From Adiantum capillus-veneris (lineage: Eukaryota; Streptophyta; Polypodiopsida; Polypodiales; Pteridaceae), in the NCBI GenBank assembly GCA_014529385.2, contig CM043971.1, forward strand, positions 85,242,340 through 85,306,339: a stretch of DNA of 64,000 bases. The letters are read 5' to 3'. Within the stretch, counting starts at the first letter, position 1. The number at the start of each line of letters is the position of its first letter. Made by a program: the position numbers and the translations under genes. Positions 34,541 through 47,289 of the stretch are shown here, in pieces. The notes beneath the pieces were generated by a model, which was not told the DNA's origin, did not search any database, and saw nothing but the letters and a program-made list of their open reading frames with translations.

Positions 34541-35865
34541 AAAGCAACTTTCAAAAGCATGTCCATCAATAGCACAATACCCACCTTTGGCAACCTATCT
34601 TTCAATGGTGCTTCTTCTTGGAGAACCAAGCCTACCTGCTTCTCAAGCATACCCTCTATTGTAGGTCCTTCAAATGGCACACACTCTATACCTGACTCAC
34701 CATTCCAATCGATCTTCGTCAACTGTAGCGTGTGATGCTTCATCTTCAACCACTTCATGCGAGAGCAAATCGGATTGCTCGATTACCTTTATCTACTCTT
34801 CAAGGACTTCCTTTACGACCTTATCGTCTGCTAAGAAAAACAGAAAGCCATGATCTATTACCTTGCTCTCTGGTATGTTGACATCGTCCACCCCTTCTGG
34901 AATGCATTGCTGCTCTTCAACAAAATCGGTAGGGCAAGGTTGCCGAACCCCCTGGCTAGCTTCTTTCTGCACAGCTTCGACCATCGCTTTGCCAACATTT
35001 CAAATGTATCCTGTGATCCCTAATCCCTAGCTTCATTTGATTCTTCATGCATACACGCTTTGACCAAGACCGCATCACTGCTAGCTGGGCTAACAGACTC
35101 TTGTACAGCAGCACACCAAACTGGAGGTACAAATTGAAATGAATGACCAGAATGGCTTACCAATGGCAAAGCAGCTACCTCTTTGAGGCTTGAACTCCCC
35201 TTTGGCTTCATGCCATGAAGCAACTTCAGTGTCGAGCCATATCCATAGTCTGCCGGCTTCAACAAACCCATCTCCAGCTTCTTCTTTGCTTTCCCGCTCT
35301 TTGCCTTGGCTAAGGAGACAACATCTGCGTAACTTTCCATATCAGCAAGCCCGACCTTCTCTCTTATCTTTGGATGTAGACACTCCAAAAAGCTCTCTTA
35401 CTTGAAGTAGTCGTTGACTCGAGATTGTGTAGCAGCTTCTAATTGCTACCAAATACCTTCAAATTGCTTTAAAAAGGTTGTAAACTCACCGCTTACTTCT
35501 TGCTTCAAAACCTTCAGTTTTGCATCCAATTTTGCAGGCGAAATTTTCAGCTTGAAGTCTTGGATAAACCGAGATCAAACCACCTTCCATGACTGCCGAT
35601 CAAGAACTTCCAACCCCTCGAACCAAGCTTTGGCTTTTCCTCGCATCACCAATGGCACAACCCTTGACTTGGCTTCGTCGGTCACCATCCGCATCGACAA
35701 CATCCGGAGCTCCACATCTGACATCCAATCTTCAGCATCTTGCTCACCTGAGAACACTAAGTCACAATCTAGCATCATGTTATTGAACCAAGACATCACT
35801 TGAGCGATCCGTGTGATCCTCAGTGGGGGCACCACAAGATGGAATGGGGGAAATAAGAAAACCAC
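34541..35865 (-). pseudogene. Retrotransposon gag-like gene, longest copy
   Basis: Opens with FPPFHLVVPPLRITRIAQV (35853 onward), then DAEDWMSDVELRMLSMRMV, RGKAKAWFEGLE, SRFIQDFKLKISPAKLDAKL, then FLECLHPKIREKVGLADME and SLAKAKSGKAKKKLEMGLL. This is the retrotransposon gag fold: a W..xxxL start, GxAxxWF, then FxxxFxPxxLxxKLxxLKQ and FLxGLxPxIRxxV. Stops lie after SWKVV, in IW*QLEAAT and near 35400 and 35018, so the frame is broken into pieces. Further downstream VIDHGFLFFLADDKVVKEV is continuous with it. No zinc knuckle or pol is seen. Gypsy-type gag is the likely origin. Confidence 0.6.
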
Positions 35866-37640
35866 CAGGACACAATATGAATGCCTCTCTATAGTCCAAC
35901 GATTTCATTGCACCCCTATCCCCTAGCAAACACACACCTAGACTCACAATCTAGCAACAACTATTGTCCGAGCCCATACCCAACCATCCAAAAATACATG
36001 CGTCTTGACCCATGATCTGCAAACATTTAAAGCATATACTTAGATTTGATCATCCCCAATTGCCATACGCAACCCTCCATCATGCAACTATATCACCAAG
36101 TCTCAACCCTCAAGTACCCTTATTTAAAGGAAAGCAATCCCAACACATTCAAACAGCTCAAGACCATCGATAGAATCAAGCTTAAGCTTGCCCACTAGCA
36201 TATACTCACTGAACACATACCCGAGGCACACATATGCCTGACATACAATTGGACACAAAATTGAGAGAGGAAACTAGCACTGATTTGAGACAAGATTGGA
36301 CTAATATCAAGGGAGAATGTTTCGAAAAAGGGTGTCTAGTGATGGTACTTCACATGGTACTTCAAGCATGCCTATATTGATCTCCCTCTTCTGATGTTCG
36401 TTCCGACTTGCTGCTTCTTTGTCTTTTTGCCCTCCCCATTTGATATGGCAAAAACCTTCACAGTTCCTTTTATCCCTTCAAATGCTCGTGGCCCAGCTCA
36501 CTGGTTATTTCCAAAAGGCAAATCAGTTTGCAGTGGGACTCCTCGTGACCACTCCTCACCAATGGACTTGCTATTTCTAGTACCAATTGGCGACACTTCA
36601 GAGTCCTCTGCAACGCTATGCTTTACATGCCATGCAGCTTATATTCCACCCTTCTTCCATAGTGCTCCCATATCCTCTATAATACCTCTCCTGCAGTCAC
36701 CATGCCTGTATAAAAGCTCCAATATCACGTAGCTACTGGTGGCCTTCAACAATTCTCCAGAGCCAGGGTTGCTTTGTAGATCAGGTGTCATGGCCTCGTT
36801 CAACTCCTCAGATATATGGTGCTCAACTCTCTTCATCTGTACTCGGTTTCAAAATGCTAGCGAAAGAGGTCTCCAAGATATGGCAATAGGGTCGAATTGA
36901 TTTTCCCTTGCTCGTTGCCCCTCTTCCGGCTCTATTCTTCTTCTCACGCCATATTATTCACCCTCTTGAATTAACCCGGCTTAGAACCGCCCTGTGACGG
37001 CCCTGCAACCCTGCCCACCTCAAGGCGGCTCCCTTTGTGCAACCAACTTCCCATACACAGGCCCTCGCTGGCCTACAGCCCCCGCCACCTCACTGGCAAC
37101 CCTTGGCCGCGCCTTTTACTGCATACAACACCACCAACTTCCACCCGGCATGCATTAACCTCTTCTCTACCCCTTTTATGGCGGCCCTTCCTTGCTGCAG
37201 CCCCTTCTTTACCATGCTCACCACAAGGCAACCGCCTTGTTCCTCTCTAACTTTAACCAGTCCACCATGTCTGGCGACCCTTGCTCCTTCCTGCAATGGC
37301 CCTCCTGGCTACCGTAAATGGCATCCCGCCATGCTTACCTCCCACCAGAATATGGCGCTGCACTGTAGCTCGCCTTGCATGCAACTGGCCATGCGGCCTT
37401 CCTTTCTTGCCCACACGAAGCCTCCTCGTGCAGTAACGCTCCCAACAGATGGCGCTCCTTTCCTTCTTGCTCTGCTCGTCTACTGCAGACCGTTTTTTTT
37501 TGCATGCTTTAAAAAAAGCATTTGTGTTCTTTTATTTATTTATTTTTATAAATGATTTGGCTAGTATTCCCACGCAAGGATCATCGAATTGCCTCCGATT
37601 TACCGACAATCGGTGTCTCACAACACTTTGATCACAGCGG
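35850..37640 (-). repeat. Repeat E copy 3
   Basis: The fullest copy: from the GAATGCCTCTCTATA block through CCCTTATTTAAAGG (36116) and the CCGCCCTGTGACGGCC block to the sequence around GCATTGTTAGTATTAG (37639), a word shared with 31415. It follows the gag-like gene at both sides, so gag and E alternate. If E is the LTR of a gag-bearing element, this is an LTR-gag-LTR-gag string. Confidence 0.8.
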
Positions 37641-37649
37641 CATTGTTAG

Positions 37650-38575
37650 TATTAGCTTGGCAGGGCTAGCTTCTTTCTGCACAGCTTCGACCATTGCTTT
37701 GCCAACATCTTCAAATGTATCTTGTGATCCCTGTTCCCTAGCTTCATTTGATTCTTCATGCATACACGCTTCGAAGAAGACCGCACCACTCCTAGCTGGG
37801 CTAACAGACTCTTGTACATCAACACACCAAACTGGAGGTACAAATGATGACCAGAATGGATTACCAATGGCAAAGCAGCTACCTCTTTGACGCTTGAACT
37901 CCCCTTTGGCTTCATGCCATGAAGAAACTCCAGTGTCGGGCCATATCCATAGTCTGCCGGCTTCAACAAACCCATCTCCAGCTTCTTCTTTGCTTTTCTG
38001 CTCTTTGCCTTGGCTAAGGAGACAACATCTATATAACTTTCCATATCGTCAAGCTCGACCTTCTCTCTTATCTTTGGATGTAGACACTCCAAAAACCTCT
38101 CTAACTTGAAGTAGGCGTTGCCTCGAGATTGTGTAGCAGCTTCTAATTGCTACCAAATATCTTCAAATTGCTTGAAAAAGGTTGTAAACTCACCGTTTAC
38201 ATCTTGCTTCAAAACCTTTAGTTTTGCATCCAATTTTGCAGGCGAAATTTTATGTTTGAAGTCTTGGATAAACCGAGATCAAACCACCTTTCATGACTGC
38301 TGATCAGGAACTTCCAACCCCTCGAACAAGGCTTTGGCTTTCCCTCGCATCACCAGCGGCACAGCCCGTGACTTGGCTTTGTCGGTCACCATCCGCATCG
38401 ACAACATCAAGAGCTCCACATCTGACATCCAATCTTCAGCATCTTGCTCACCGGAGAACACTAACTCACAATCTGGCATCATGTTATTGAACCAAGACAT
38501 CACTTGAGCGATCGGTGTGATCCTTAGTGGGGGCACCACAAGATGGAAAGGGGGAAATGGGAAAACCACCATCAC
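37650..38575 (-). pseudogene. Retrotransposon gag-like gene, copy 3
   Basis: Begins FPFPPFHLVVPPLRITPI, has DAEDWMSDVELLMLSMRMV, RGKAKALFEGLE (W of the usual AWF lost), the KLDAKLKVLKQ block and FLECLHPKIREKVELDDME, with the same stops as the copy at 35865 in QS*KVV and IW*QLEAAT. The shared stops show that the gene was already dead, or non-coding, before the unit was duplicated. Its 3' end is cut near 37650, shorter than the 34541 copy. Confidence 0.6.
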
Positions 38576-39590
38576 ACAATATGAATGCCTCTCTATATCC
38601 CAAGGATTTCACTGCACCCCTATCCCCTAGCAAACACACACCTAGACTCACAATCTAGAAACAACTATTGTCCGAGCCCATACCCAACCATCCCAAAATA
38701 CATACGTACAGACCCATGATCTACAAACATTTAAAGCATATACTTAGATTCGATCATCCCCAATTGCCATACGCAACCCTCCATCATGCAACTATATCAC
38801 CAAGCCTCAACCCTCAAGTACGCTTATTTAAAGGAAAGCAACCCCAACACATTTAGACATCTCAAGACCATCGATAGAATCAAGGTTAAGCTTGCCCTAG
38901 CATATACTCACTGAACACATGCCCGAGGCACACATATGCCTGACATACAATTGGACATGAAATTGAGAGAGGAAACTAGCATTGATTTGAGACAAGATTG
39001 GACTAATATCAAGGGAGAATGTTTCGAAAAAGGGTGTTTAGTGATGGTACTTCACATGGTACTTCAAGCATGCCTATATTGATCTCCCTCTTGTGATGCT
39101 CATTTGACTTGCTGCTTCTTTGTCTTTTTGCCCTCCCCATTTGACATAGCAAGAACCTTTACAGTTTCTTTTATCCCTTCAAATGCTCTTGGCCAAGCTC
39201 ATTGGTTATTTCCAAAAGGCAAATCAGTTTGCATTGGGACTCCTCATGACCACTCCTCACCAATGGGCTTGCTCTTTCTAGTACCAATTGGCGACACTTC
39301 AGAGTCCTCTGCAACGCTATGCTTTACATGCCATGCAGCTTATATGCCACCCTTCTTCGACAACACTTCCATATCCTCTATAATACCTCTCCTACAGTCA
39401 CCATGCCTGTATAATACCTCCAATATCACGTAGCAACTGGTGGCCTTCAACAATTCTCCGGAGCTAGTGTTTCTTTGTGGATAAGGTGCTCATGGCCTCG
39501 TTCAAATCCTCAGATATAAGTTGCTCAACTGTCTTCATCTGTACTCGGTCTCAAAACGCTCGCAAAAGAGGTCTCCAAGATATGGCACCA
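38555..39590 (-). repeat. Repeat E copy 4, partial
   Basis: Runs from GAATGCCTCTCTATA to the TCTCCAAGATATGGCA block and stops at about 39587, where unrelated sequence (CCAAGCACCAAAGGG) begins. Confidence 0.8.
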
Positions 39591-40445
39591 AGCACCAAAG
39601 GGAATATAGATCAAAATAGTTACCAAGCAACAAAGGGAAGAGCAACCGTTAGTGAGTAAGTAGAAACTATAATGTATTACCCTTTATCGTGGCCATAAAG
39701 AAATGTTTAGATACAGCAGTAGCGTGCCACTTGGCGCAATTATCCACAAAAAATATTCACTATCGATGTGTAGAGGGTGGGACAACACCACCCCATTTCA
39801 AGCTCCCAACAAAATAAAAAACATAAGGTTGATCCAGTCATAGAACCAAAGCCCATGCAAGAAAGGCACCAGTTAGCATGCCAACCTGCAATCATATTAG
39901 CAAGCACCAGAAAAATTTCTATTTGTACTAGCTAGTTATTAGCGCAAAGCCATAACCAAACCAGTGATTAGTCAACCGAACAGTAGCAAGTAGGTAGGTT
40001 TCCTTTTTTTAAGGAAAACCAAGAGTTTAAAAGCAGCAGCAGGTAGTAAGCCATAAAAAAGAACCACCAATATTGAATCCTCAACAGAACGAACACGAAA
40101 TAGATAGCCAATAAATTCCCAAGATTGTGATTAAAGCCTTGCAAAGAAAACAACCCATTGTTCCTTATTATATTGTGTGAAAGTTACTCAAGGTGTCATG
40201 CCTTTTAAAGCAGTACAGATATATTTCCCTAAAAATGTAGGTGTAAAAAAAAACCATCAGTAAAAGTAGCTGACCTATGTTACTTGTGTTGTGAGCTCCA
40301 TACGTCAATGTAGTAGAGATACAGACATGTAGTCCTATTTTATGCAAAAAACAGAGCACAAACAAAGCTAAGTGAGGGGCATAGTTGCGCCCTGACCTTT
40401 TAAATAGAGGAGGGAGGGAGGTCGCCATAACTGCATAGCGTGCGG
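39591..40445. other. No gene recognised
   Basis: AT-rich sequence with short unconserved open frames on both strands. CACCAAAGGG and AACAAAGGGAAGAGC words repeat near 39590-39640. No element boundary is clear. Confidence 0.4.
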
Positions 40446-41000
<555 letters not shown>

Positions 41001-41179
41001 CCCTGTCCCAGACACCAAACACAATGAATTGATAGTAGGCCCATTGTGAATGGGCCCACTACCTGACTATAGAAATGAGATTTTCTCGGTTAAAGTGTAA
41101 CCCAGGCCATTCATGCTGAGTAAGAGTTTTTAGACTTTTTTTTACTATTGCTAAAGCCGTTACGACAATTCTTCCAAAT

Positions 41180-42740
41180 TGGTAGTTTTATATCTTCCGA
41201 TCGAGGCAAGGAGCTAGGTAGTTGGAAGAGGAGTAGATTATCAAATATAGCAAGCTGATACAAGTGCTAATCGCAGCCTTGTGACGCCTTTTACTATTCC
41301 TTTTAATGAACTCCAAAGGTGGTTGTTTAAGGAGATCTCTTTTCCACACATACCTTAGGTCGTATCCTCCAATAGAAGGAATGTGAAGGGAGATAGGAAC
41401 TGTACCAAAGTTCAAAATGCTCCATTGGGTGTTATGAACTCGTGTAAAGAAGTAGGTTCAATCATTAGGTAGTGAGGATAAATCAGGAAGATTTCTTAAG
41501 GAAGGCTTTATTGTTGATGCTTAATATGTCATCCATATATCTGTAAGTATGTTCAAACTATGAAAGTTTATCCTTGCTATATTCCATGGCTTTGATAAAC
41601 CATTTGTATTCGAAGAAAGCTACGTAAATATAACATGTAAGTGGAGAACATGAGAACCCCATGGGGATGCCCAGAAAACAATCCACCAAAAATGATAGTA
41701 CAGTTATTAAGCAACCATGAGATGTAAAGACAAAGATCCTCTTCATTGAAGTGTAAGGGGTGTACGAAGTAAGTCTTTTTTAACCGCCTAGGTTTTTTGG
41801 AAAGTGAAATGTAGAAAAGACACTTCTTTCTTGCATTGGAGAAAGCCATTTTAATCACCTTGGCTAGAACATTCTTAAGGCCAAGATCCCCATCAAGGGG
41901 GATGTTTTCATAGTACGTATTGTGTGATATCTGCTGAAAAAATGTGGAAGGTTTGTTTACGGAGGTTAAGAGAGACCTTAATGGAGTTTTCTATTAACCA
42001 AAAGGGGTTGTATTGTATTTGTAGAAAGTCACGGCAAATTTTCTGTTTAGTGGCACAAATAAGTTCTAACTCAGCTAAAACTAGGTCAAGGCAAAGAGTG
42101 ATATCCTTGGTGATATCAGTAAAGATACCATTAGAAGCACCAGATATCCATCTGAACTTATGCTTATGTATCTTATAGGTGGGAAACAGTACCGGCAGTT
42201 TAGTGTCCTATACACTATAACCTAAATTCCCTAAGTGTCTTGAGATGCTACTGGTAACTGTTTGTGATGAAGAATTAATTCTAATGAATTCTTTCCCAAA
42301 CACTCCGACTACGAACCATTTGTTAGAGATTTTTTGAAAATCAAGAGCAAGCTGTGATGTCAGCCAGGTATTATCAGTGGATAACCATTTTCTAGGAATT
42401 TCTGAATTTTTCCGAAAGAAGCATTCTTCCACTATTTTAGTTAAGTCCAGTAGGACTGTCTTCTCCAGTCAAACAGAGTTGACAAGGTCAGCTAGGTAAC
42501 TTAGAGCAACTAATAGAGCGAGGTAAGGGTTTTTAGGAGAGTGAGGTATGTGCTTGAGCCCATTGGCCAAGATTCTTTGTATTTTGATATTCTAAAAAAT
42601 GCTAAGATCACAAGTACAAACGTGCATACCATATGTATCAAAGTTCTTGTAGAATGTGGTAAATTGATAGCAAGTACATTCGGGAATTGATTCATGCCAA
42701 AGAAAATCATTACTATAAACCAAGTTTTTTATAGGTTGTT
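41180..42740 (-). pseudogene. Reverse transcriptase remnant, non-LTR or Penelope-like
   Basis: Minus-strand blocks in different frames: LPVLFPTYKIHKHKFRWIS near 42200-42150, FHIFSADIT near 41940, GIPMGFSCSPLTCYIYVAFF near 41670-41620, and a tail ending IKRNSKRRHKAAIS near 41290. The triplet of PxxKIHK, an acidic ADIT strand and GIPMGxxCSPL corresponds to RT motifs 1, A and B of elements in which motif B reads GIPMG, as in Penelope-like and some plant non-LTR families. No xxDD motif C survives. Many stops and frame changes. Family assignment is uncertain; reverse transcriptase origin is fairly clear. Confidence 0.45.
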
Positions 42741-42748
42741 GATACAAC

Positions 42749-42998
42749 CAACCAATGAGTACATTATTGAGCAGTTTGTGATTGCCAAAAAGTAGGTCAA
42801 AGCACTCACAAAAAAGAGCTTCAGGTTGTATTCAATTGAGTACATTATTGAGCAGTTCATGATTGCCAAAAAGTAGGTCAAAGCACTCACAAAAAAGTAC
42901 AACCAACCAATGAGTACATTATTGAGCAGTTTGTGATTGCCAAAAAGTAGGTCAAAGCACTCACAAAAAAAAGCTTCAGGTTGTATTCAATTGAGAAA
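42749..42998. repeat. Three tandem copies of a ~75-bp unit
   Basis: GAGTACATTATTGAGCAGTT with its 40-base continuation, ending in GGTCAAAGCACTCACAAAAA, occurs at about 42756, 42838 and 42911, with alternating short linkers. Confidence 0.85.
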
Positions 42999-43161
42999 TA
43001 CATTGTGGAAGAGACAGCGTACGTAGATATAGCCATGGTTAGGAGCAATTTTGTTGAGAGACCTTCGTTCGCAAGGGCTCATAGTAACCTGCAAATCCAC
43101 AGAGGATTATAATTCAAGAAAATTCTTGATGGGGGAGTTTTTGCCTCTTCCCCTAGTGTAG

Positions 43162-43860
43162 CTACGAGCAAGGAGTTAAAAAAGAAGTAAAAGAGTTGGG
43201 GGTAGTAAGAGAATTGGGTCTTTTCAGAGCAGGGGAATCATCCTCATCATCAATACATGGTTTAAGTAAGCTAGTGATAATCTTTACACCTTTGTAGTTA
43301 GCATAAGTAGTTAGGTAGATTTTTGCTTCATCAGACTTCCGTTCCTTCAAGATGTCCAGCATTAATCCACGAAAGATGTTAAAGGCAATCTGAGCAATTA
43401 CTATCTGTTTAGCTTGGCCACCCAACCAAGAGTAAATAAGGGAAAGGTAAAAATCCATTGGTTTTTATGGGAAGAGTAGGTCAAGATGGTTGAGAATAAA
43501 CCAAATGGCATGATCAAACCACATGAGGTTGGATTCGCAAGAGGCTTTAGGGTCAAGAAATTTGTAGGCACATTTCACATAGGGCCAAAAAACATTCTAG
43601 ATGGATTCAATGTACAAGTCCGGGTTACTTTTAGCAAACTCCATGTTCCCTTTAGTACCGATGTAGAGGCCAGTGTTGGAAGGGCATTTTGAATGGTCAA
43701 TGAGATTGAGATTGAAGGTTGCTTTCATGAGCTCTCCTTTGTCAAGAAATTGTCCACCTTTTAAGATCTTGAGTCTACAGTCTTCGCCAGTAGAGGCATG
43801 GAGGTTGGCAAGGTACACCCAGGTTTCACTTAAAATGGGTGCTAAGAAATCCTTGTTGGG
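43162..43860 (-). pseudogene. Conserved-looking ORF upstream of the RT remnant
   Basis: Two frames, 43818-43597 (LANLHASTGEDCRLKILKGG, then KCPSNTGLYIGTKGN) and 43458-43162 (DFYLSLIYSWLGGQAKQIV, then LMLDILKERKSDEAKIYL), join through NVFWPYVKCAYKFLDPKAS if one stop and one frame change are crossed. Composition is coding-like and lies upstream of and on the same strand as the RT remnant, so it may be ORF1 of that retroelement. I recognise no domain. Confidence 0.35.
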
Positions 43861-43899
43861 TAGGACTCAAAGCTGATGGTCCACCCCAAAGGACTCGAT

Positions 43900-44267
43900 T
43901 TCTATCTGTCAAACAGGTAAGAAAGGAAAAACTTTAGAGAGTTTTTGTATTGTACCCAAAATTTTCAATAAAAGTATTTTATTTACTTTGCAAATAATTG
44001 AGGTTTGCATTTTATCAAGTCAAAGAGCATTCTAATGGAACGATCGGAAAAAAAGTTGGACTTTAGAACTATTAATTATGAGCCTTATTCTCTTGAAAAC
44101 AATAAGGTTGATGGAAAACTTAAGCCTCAAGATTGTATCTAGAGATAAGAGTTGACTCTTGGAAAAGAAGGAGCAATTTTAGGAAAGGAGGAGTATTTTT
44201 AGGAAAGAAAGAGGAGGGAGTTAAGTTTAGAGCTCTTGTCTTGGAGCCCAAGCTTCTTCTAAAATTC
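43900..44267. other. Unassigned sequence, probably start of the gypsy LTR
   Basis: AT-rich, no gene. The LTR start, expected to be TG, cannot be fixed because no second LTR is in the window; TGTACCC near 43953 is one candidate. Confidence 0.3.
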
Positions 44268-44409
44268 GAGAACCGAAATTGTGCATCGTAATCCGTGTCT
44301 ACAAAAAATAGAATAAAATTATTATCATTAATAATAATAATATTATTATTATTTTTTGGAGACGCGAACGTACGTGAACTTATCCCTCTATTCTTAGCTG
44401 GCCTTGAGA

Positions 44410-44420
44410 GCCTATATAAA
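44410..44420 (+). promoter_or_regulatory. TATA box, unit 1
   Basis: TATATAAAGA in a GC-richer setting, about 225 bp before the ATG at 44640, followed by a CT-rich leader as in plant pol II promoters. The twin is at 45438-45445. Confidence 0.5.
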
Positions 44421-44639
44421 GACCCCTCTCCCCTCACTTTCAGGAGACTGAGACACACTCTCAGAAGAGCGAAAGCTCTCTCACCTTGATACCGGAGTTA
44501 TCCTTTCTCCCTCAACCTCTCTCCCTCGAGCTCTTACCTTCAAGCCATCTCCATTTCCAAGTCTTTCTCTACCATCGTCATGTTGTCCTTGAATTTTTGA
44601 AGTTCTCTTCTCTCTTTCTCTCTTCTCTACATTGATACG

Positions 44640-44819
44640 ATGGCCTTGAAGCGAGTGACTCGAAGCTCGAAGGACACTCATGTCGCTCCACCTCCAAGGA
44701 AGGTACAAAAGAAGATATCATCTACTCCAAACGTTGCTGAAGTGGATGTATTAGCCGCGGAAGAAGTCGAAGCCGTCCAACCTCAAACATGGGAGGTAAT
44801 CGAACATGTTGCTAATCCG
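44640..44819 (+). CDS. Short first exon in gypsy LTR, unit 1
   Basis: ATG at 44640 opens 60 codons (MALKRVTRSSKDTHVAPPPR, then Glu/Val-rich sequence VLAAEEVEAVQPQTWEVIEH) ending at a strong donor, CCG|GTAAGA at 44820. The frame stays open beyond the donor to 45017 but changes to hydrophobic low-complexity sequence. It could be a first exon spliced to the gag frame about 2.7 kb downstream. The protein is unknown to me. Confidence 0.35.
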
Positions 44820-45666
44820 GTAAGACAAATTTATAGTTCTGCATTGCTATTCATGTTGACTTGGGAAGCTAAGAACCCCTTAAACCGTCCAAGAAACGTG
44901 GTTCTATCACAAGAAACAAGAATATGTTTTCATAGATTAGTGAAAGAACTGTTTGATAAATTGTCACTGTTTGTTGAATTGTTATTGCTTAATAAACTGA
45001 TATTGTTTTACAAGTAGATTTTGATTGATATGAAGAATTGGTTGATCATGTTTGAAGAATCATTAAAGAGAAGAATTGTCGAAAGAATATATTTTGTTCT
45101 CGCGGGTAGCGAGATGATTCCGCGCTTAGCGGAGATTAAGCTGAGGTTATCAGATCTCTTTTGTTCCTCGTGGGTAGCAGGATGCCTCGCGGGTAGTGGG
45201 ATGCCTGGCGGTTAGCAAGATGCCTCGCGGGTAGCGAGATGCCTCACGGGTAGTGGGATGCCTGGCAGTTAGCAATATGCCTCACGGTTAGCGAGAACCG
45301 AAATTGTGCATCGGAATCCGTGTCCGTAAAAAAATAAAATAAGAAAAAATTATAGTCATTATTTTATTTTTTATTTTTTTTTGGAGACGCGAACGTACGC
45401 GAACTTATCCCTCTATTGTTAGCTGGCCTTGAGAGCTTATATAAAGACCCCTCCCTCACTTTCAGGAGATAGAGACACACTCTCAGAAGAGCGGAAGCTC
45501 TCTCGCCTTGACGTCGGAGTTATCTTCTCTCCCTCAAGCTCTCTCCCTCGAGCTCTTACCTTCAAGCCATCTCCATCTCCATCTCCAAGTCTTTCTCTAC
45601 CATCGTCGTGTTGTCCTTGAAATTCTGAAGTTCTCTTCTCTCTTTGTCTCTTCTCTACATTGATAC

Positions 45667-45847
45667 GATGGCCAAAGCGAGTGACTCGAAACTCGAAGGA
45701 CGCTCATGTCGCTCCACCTTCAAGGAAGGTGGAAAAAAAGATATCATCTACTCCAAACGTTGCTGAAGCGGATGTATTAGTCGCGGAAGAAGTCGAAGCC
45801 GTCCAACCTCAAACACGGGAGGTAATCGAACATATCGCTGATCTGGT
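45667..45847 (+). pseudogene. Duplicate of first exon, unit 2, frameshifted
   Basis: Same sequence as 44640-44819. After ATGGCC two bases are missing (TTGAAG became AAAG), so the ATG no longer leads into the conserved frame; the rest of the frame, VTRNSKDAHVAPPSR, is preserved. The GTAAGA donor is retained at about 45847. Confidence 0.5.
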
Positions 45848-47055
45848 AAGACAAATTTATAATTTTGCATTGCTATTCATAATGACATGGGAAGCTAAGC
45901 ATAGGGAACCCCTTAAACCGTCCAAGAAACGTGATTCTATCACAAGAAACAAGCATATGTTTTCATAGATTAGTGAAAGAACTGTTTGATAAATTGTCAC
46001 TTTATGTTGAATTGTTATTGCTTAATAAACTGTTATTGTTTGAGAAGTGGATTCTGATTGATATGAAGAATTGACTGATCATATTTGAAGAATCATTTAA
46101 AGAGAAGAATTTTTGAAAGAATATATTTTGTTCTTGCGGGTAGCGAGATGATTCCGCGGCTAGCGAAGATTAAGCTGAGGTTATCGGCTCTCTTTTGTTC
46201 CTCGCGGGTAGCGGGATGTCTCGCGGGTAGCGAGATGCCTCACGGGTAGTGGGCCTGGCGGTTAGCAATATGCCTCGCGGTTAGCGGGATGCCTCGCGGT
46301 TAGCGAGATGGGAAGGTTGCGCAATTCGCAATTAGCGAATAAATCCTTTGTAAAGGCTCTATTGGCTAAACAAAGGAAGTTCGCGGGTAGCGGCAAACTC
46401 ATGAGCAATTGGAAAAGTTGTTTTTGTTGAAATATAGGGCTGTCTTCATTAGGCCTTGTTTGAATTGTTTGGTATTGTTTGAAGGGTTGTATAAAAGAAC
46501 CTGTGTTTGGAATTAATTAAGGAATTACATACTGTTTGTATATGTAAAACCGTGTGATAAAAAGTATGCGTGTGCGGTGGAAAGTGGGGGTTGGCTCAGG
46601 TTGCCAGTCAAGGATGGGTGGTTTCGATTAGTTGAGAAACTCTCCACTCCCTCTTATTAAGAGAAGTGAAATTAAAGACTCATTATGCCAAGAGTCAAGA
46701 TGACCCAAATCTACATGACACAAGATTAGTCTCATATCATATTTATGGTTTATGGATGGCGGTTGTGCCTCTTAAACGTGGGTAAAAAGGAATTGTTTAT
46801 GAATTCTAAATAGGTCAATGGGATCTCATCTTTATGTTAGGAAACAACTTCATTGGAATCTTAGATTTATCGACCTGGCTTGTGGCGTATGACCCTTATA
46901 ACCACGTAAACGATGGATAGAGGACTTTCTCTCTTCTGTTGCTCGTATCTCTACTTTGTAGAAACAGAGTAGGGTGTCGTCAATGGAAAAGGAGAATAAA
47001 GGAAGGACATCTATCAAAGTCGCCCCAATCTTGTTGGGTTTGGGGACCTCACAAT

Positions 47056-47067
47056 TGGTATCAAAGC
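47056..47067 (+). other. Primer-binding site, one mismatch
   Basis: TGGTATCAAAGC differs by one base from the Met-tRNA site TGGTATCAGAGC of the copia elements here. Confidence 0.6.
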
Positions 47068-47289
47068 ATAGGTTAAAAAGATGTAGTTGGCTACTTCAAG
47101 CTTCCTTACGTATATGGTTACTATACCCATTATCCGACTCATAGAGATATTACGCTATGTCGATTGACGTGTGCCATAGTTATGGTTGAAACCTCTATTA
47201 TGTTGCTCATGGAGAGATATTTTGTAGACCCCTATATGACATTTTGATGACTTTATGATTAGAAGATTGAGTTGTTTTCTACAAAGAAA

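Larger units (their letters stand above)
44268..47053 (+). mobile_element. Ty3/gypsy-type LTR with internal 1,025-bp duplication
   Basis: The right border is set by the primer-binding-like TGGTATCAAAGC at 47056, two bases after ...CTCACA. Unit 1 (44268-45292) and unit 2 (45293 to about 46305) are direct repeats. Each has GGAGACGCGAACGTACG, a TATA box (44413 and 45438), CT-rich leader, a start codon region and a minisatellite of about 19-bp units GATGCCTCGCGGGTAGCGA (45160-45297, 46196-46312). After 46320 is single-copy LTR sequence with no gene. Gag follows downstream, which supports the LTR reading; a duplicated host promoter region is the alternative. Confidence 0.5.
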
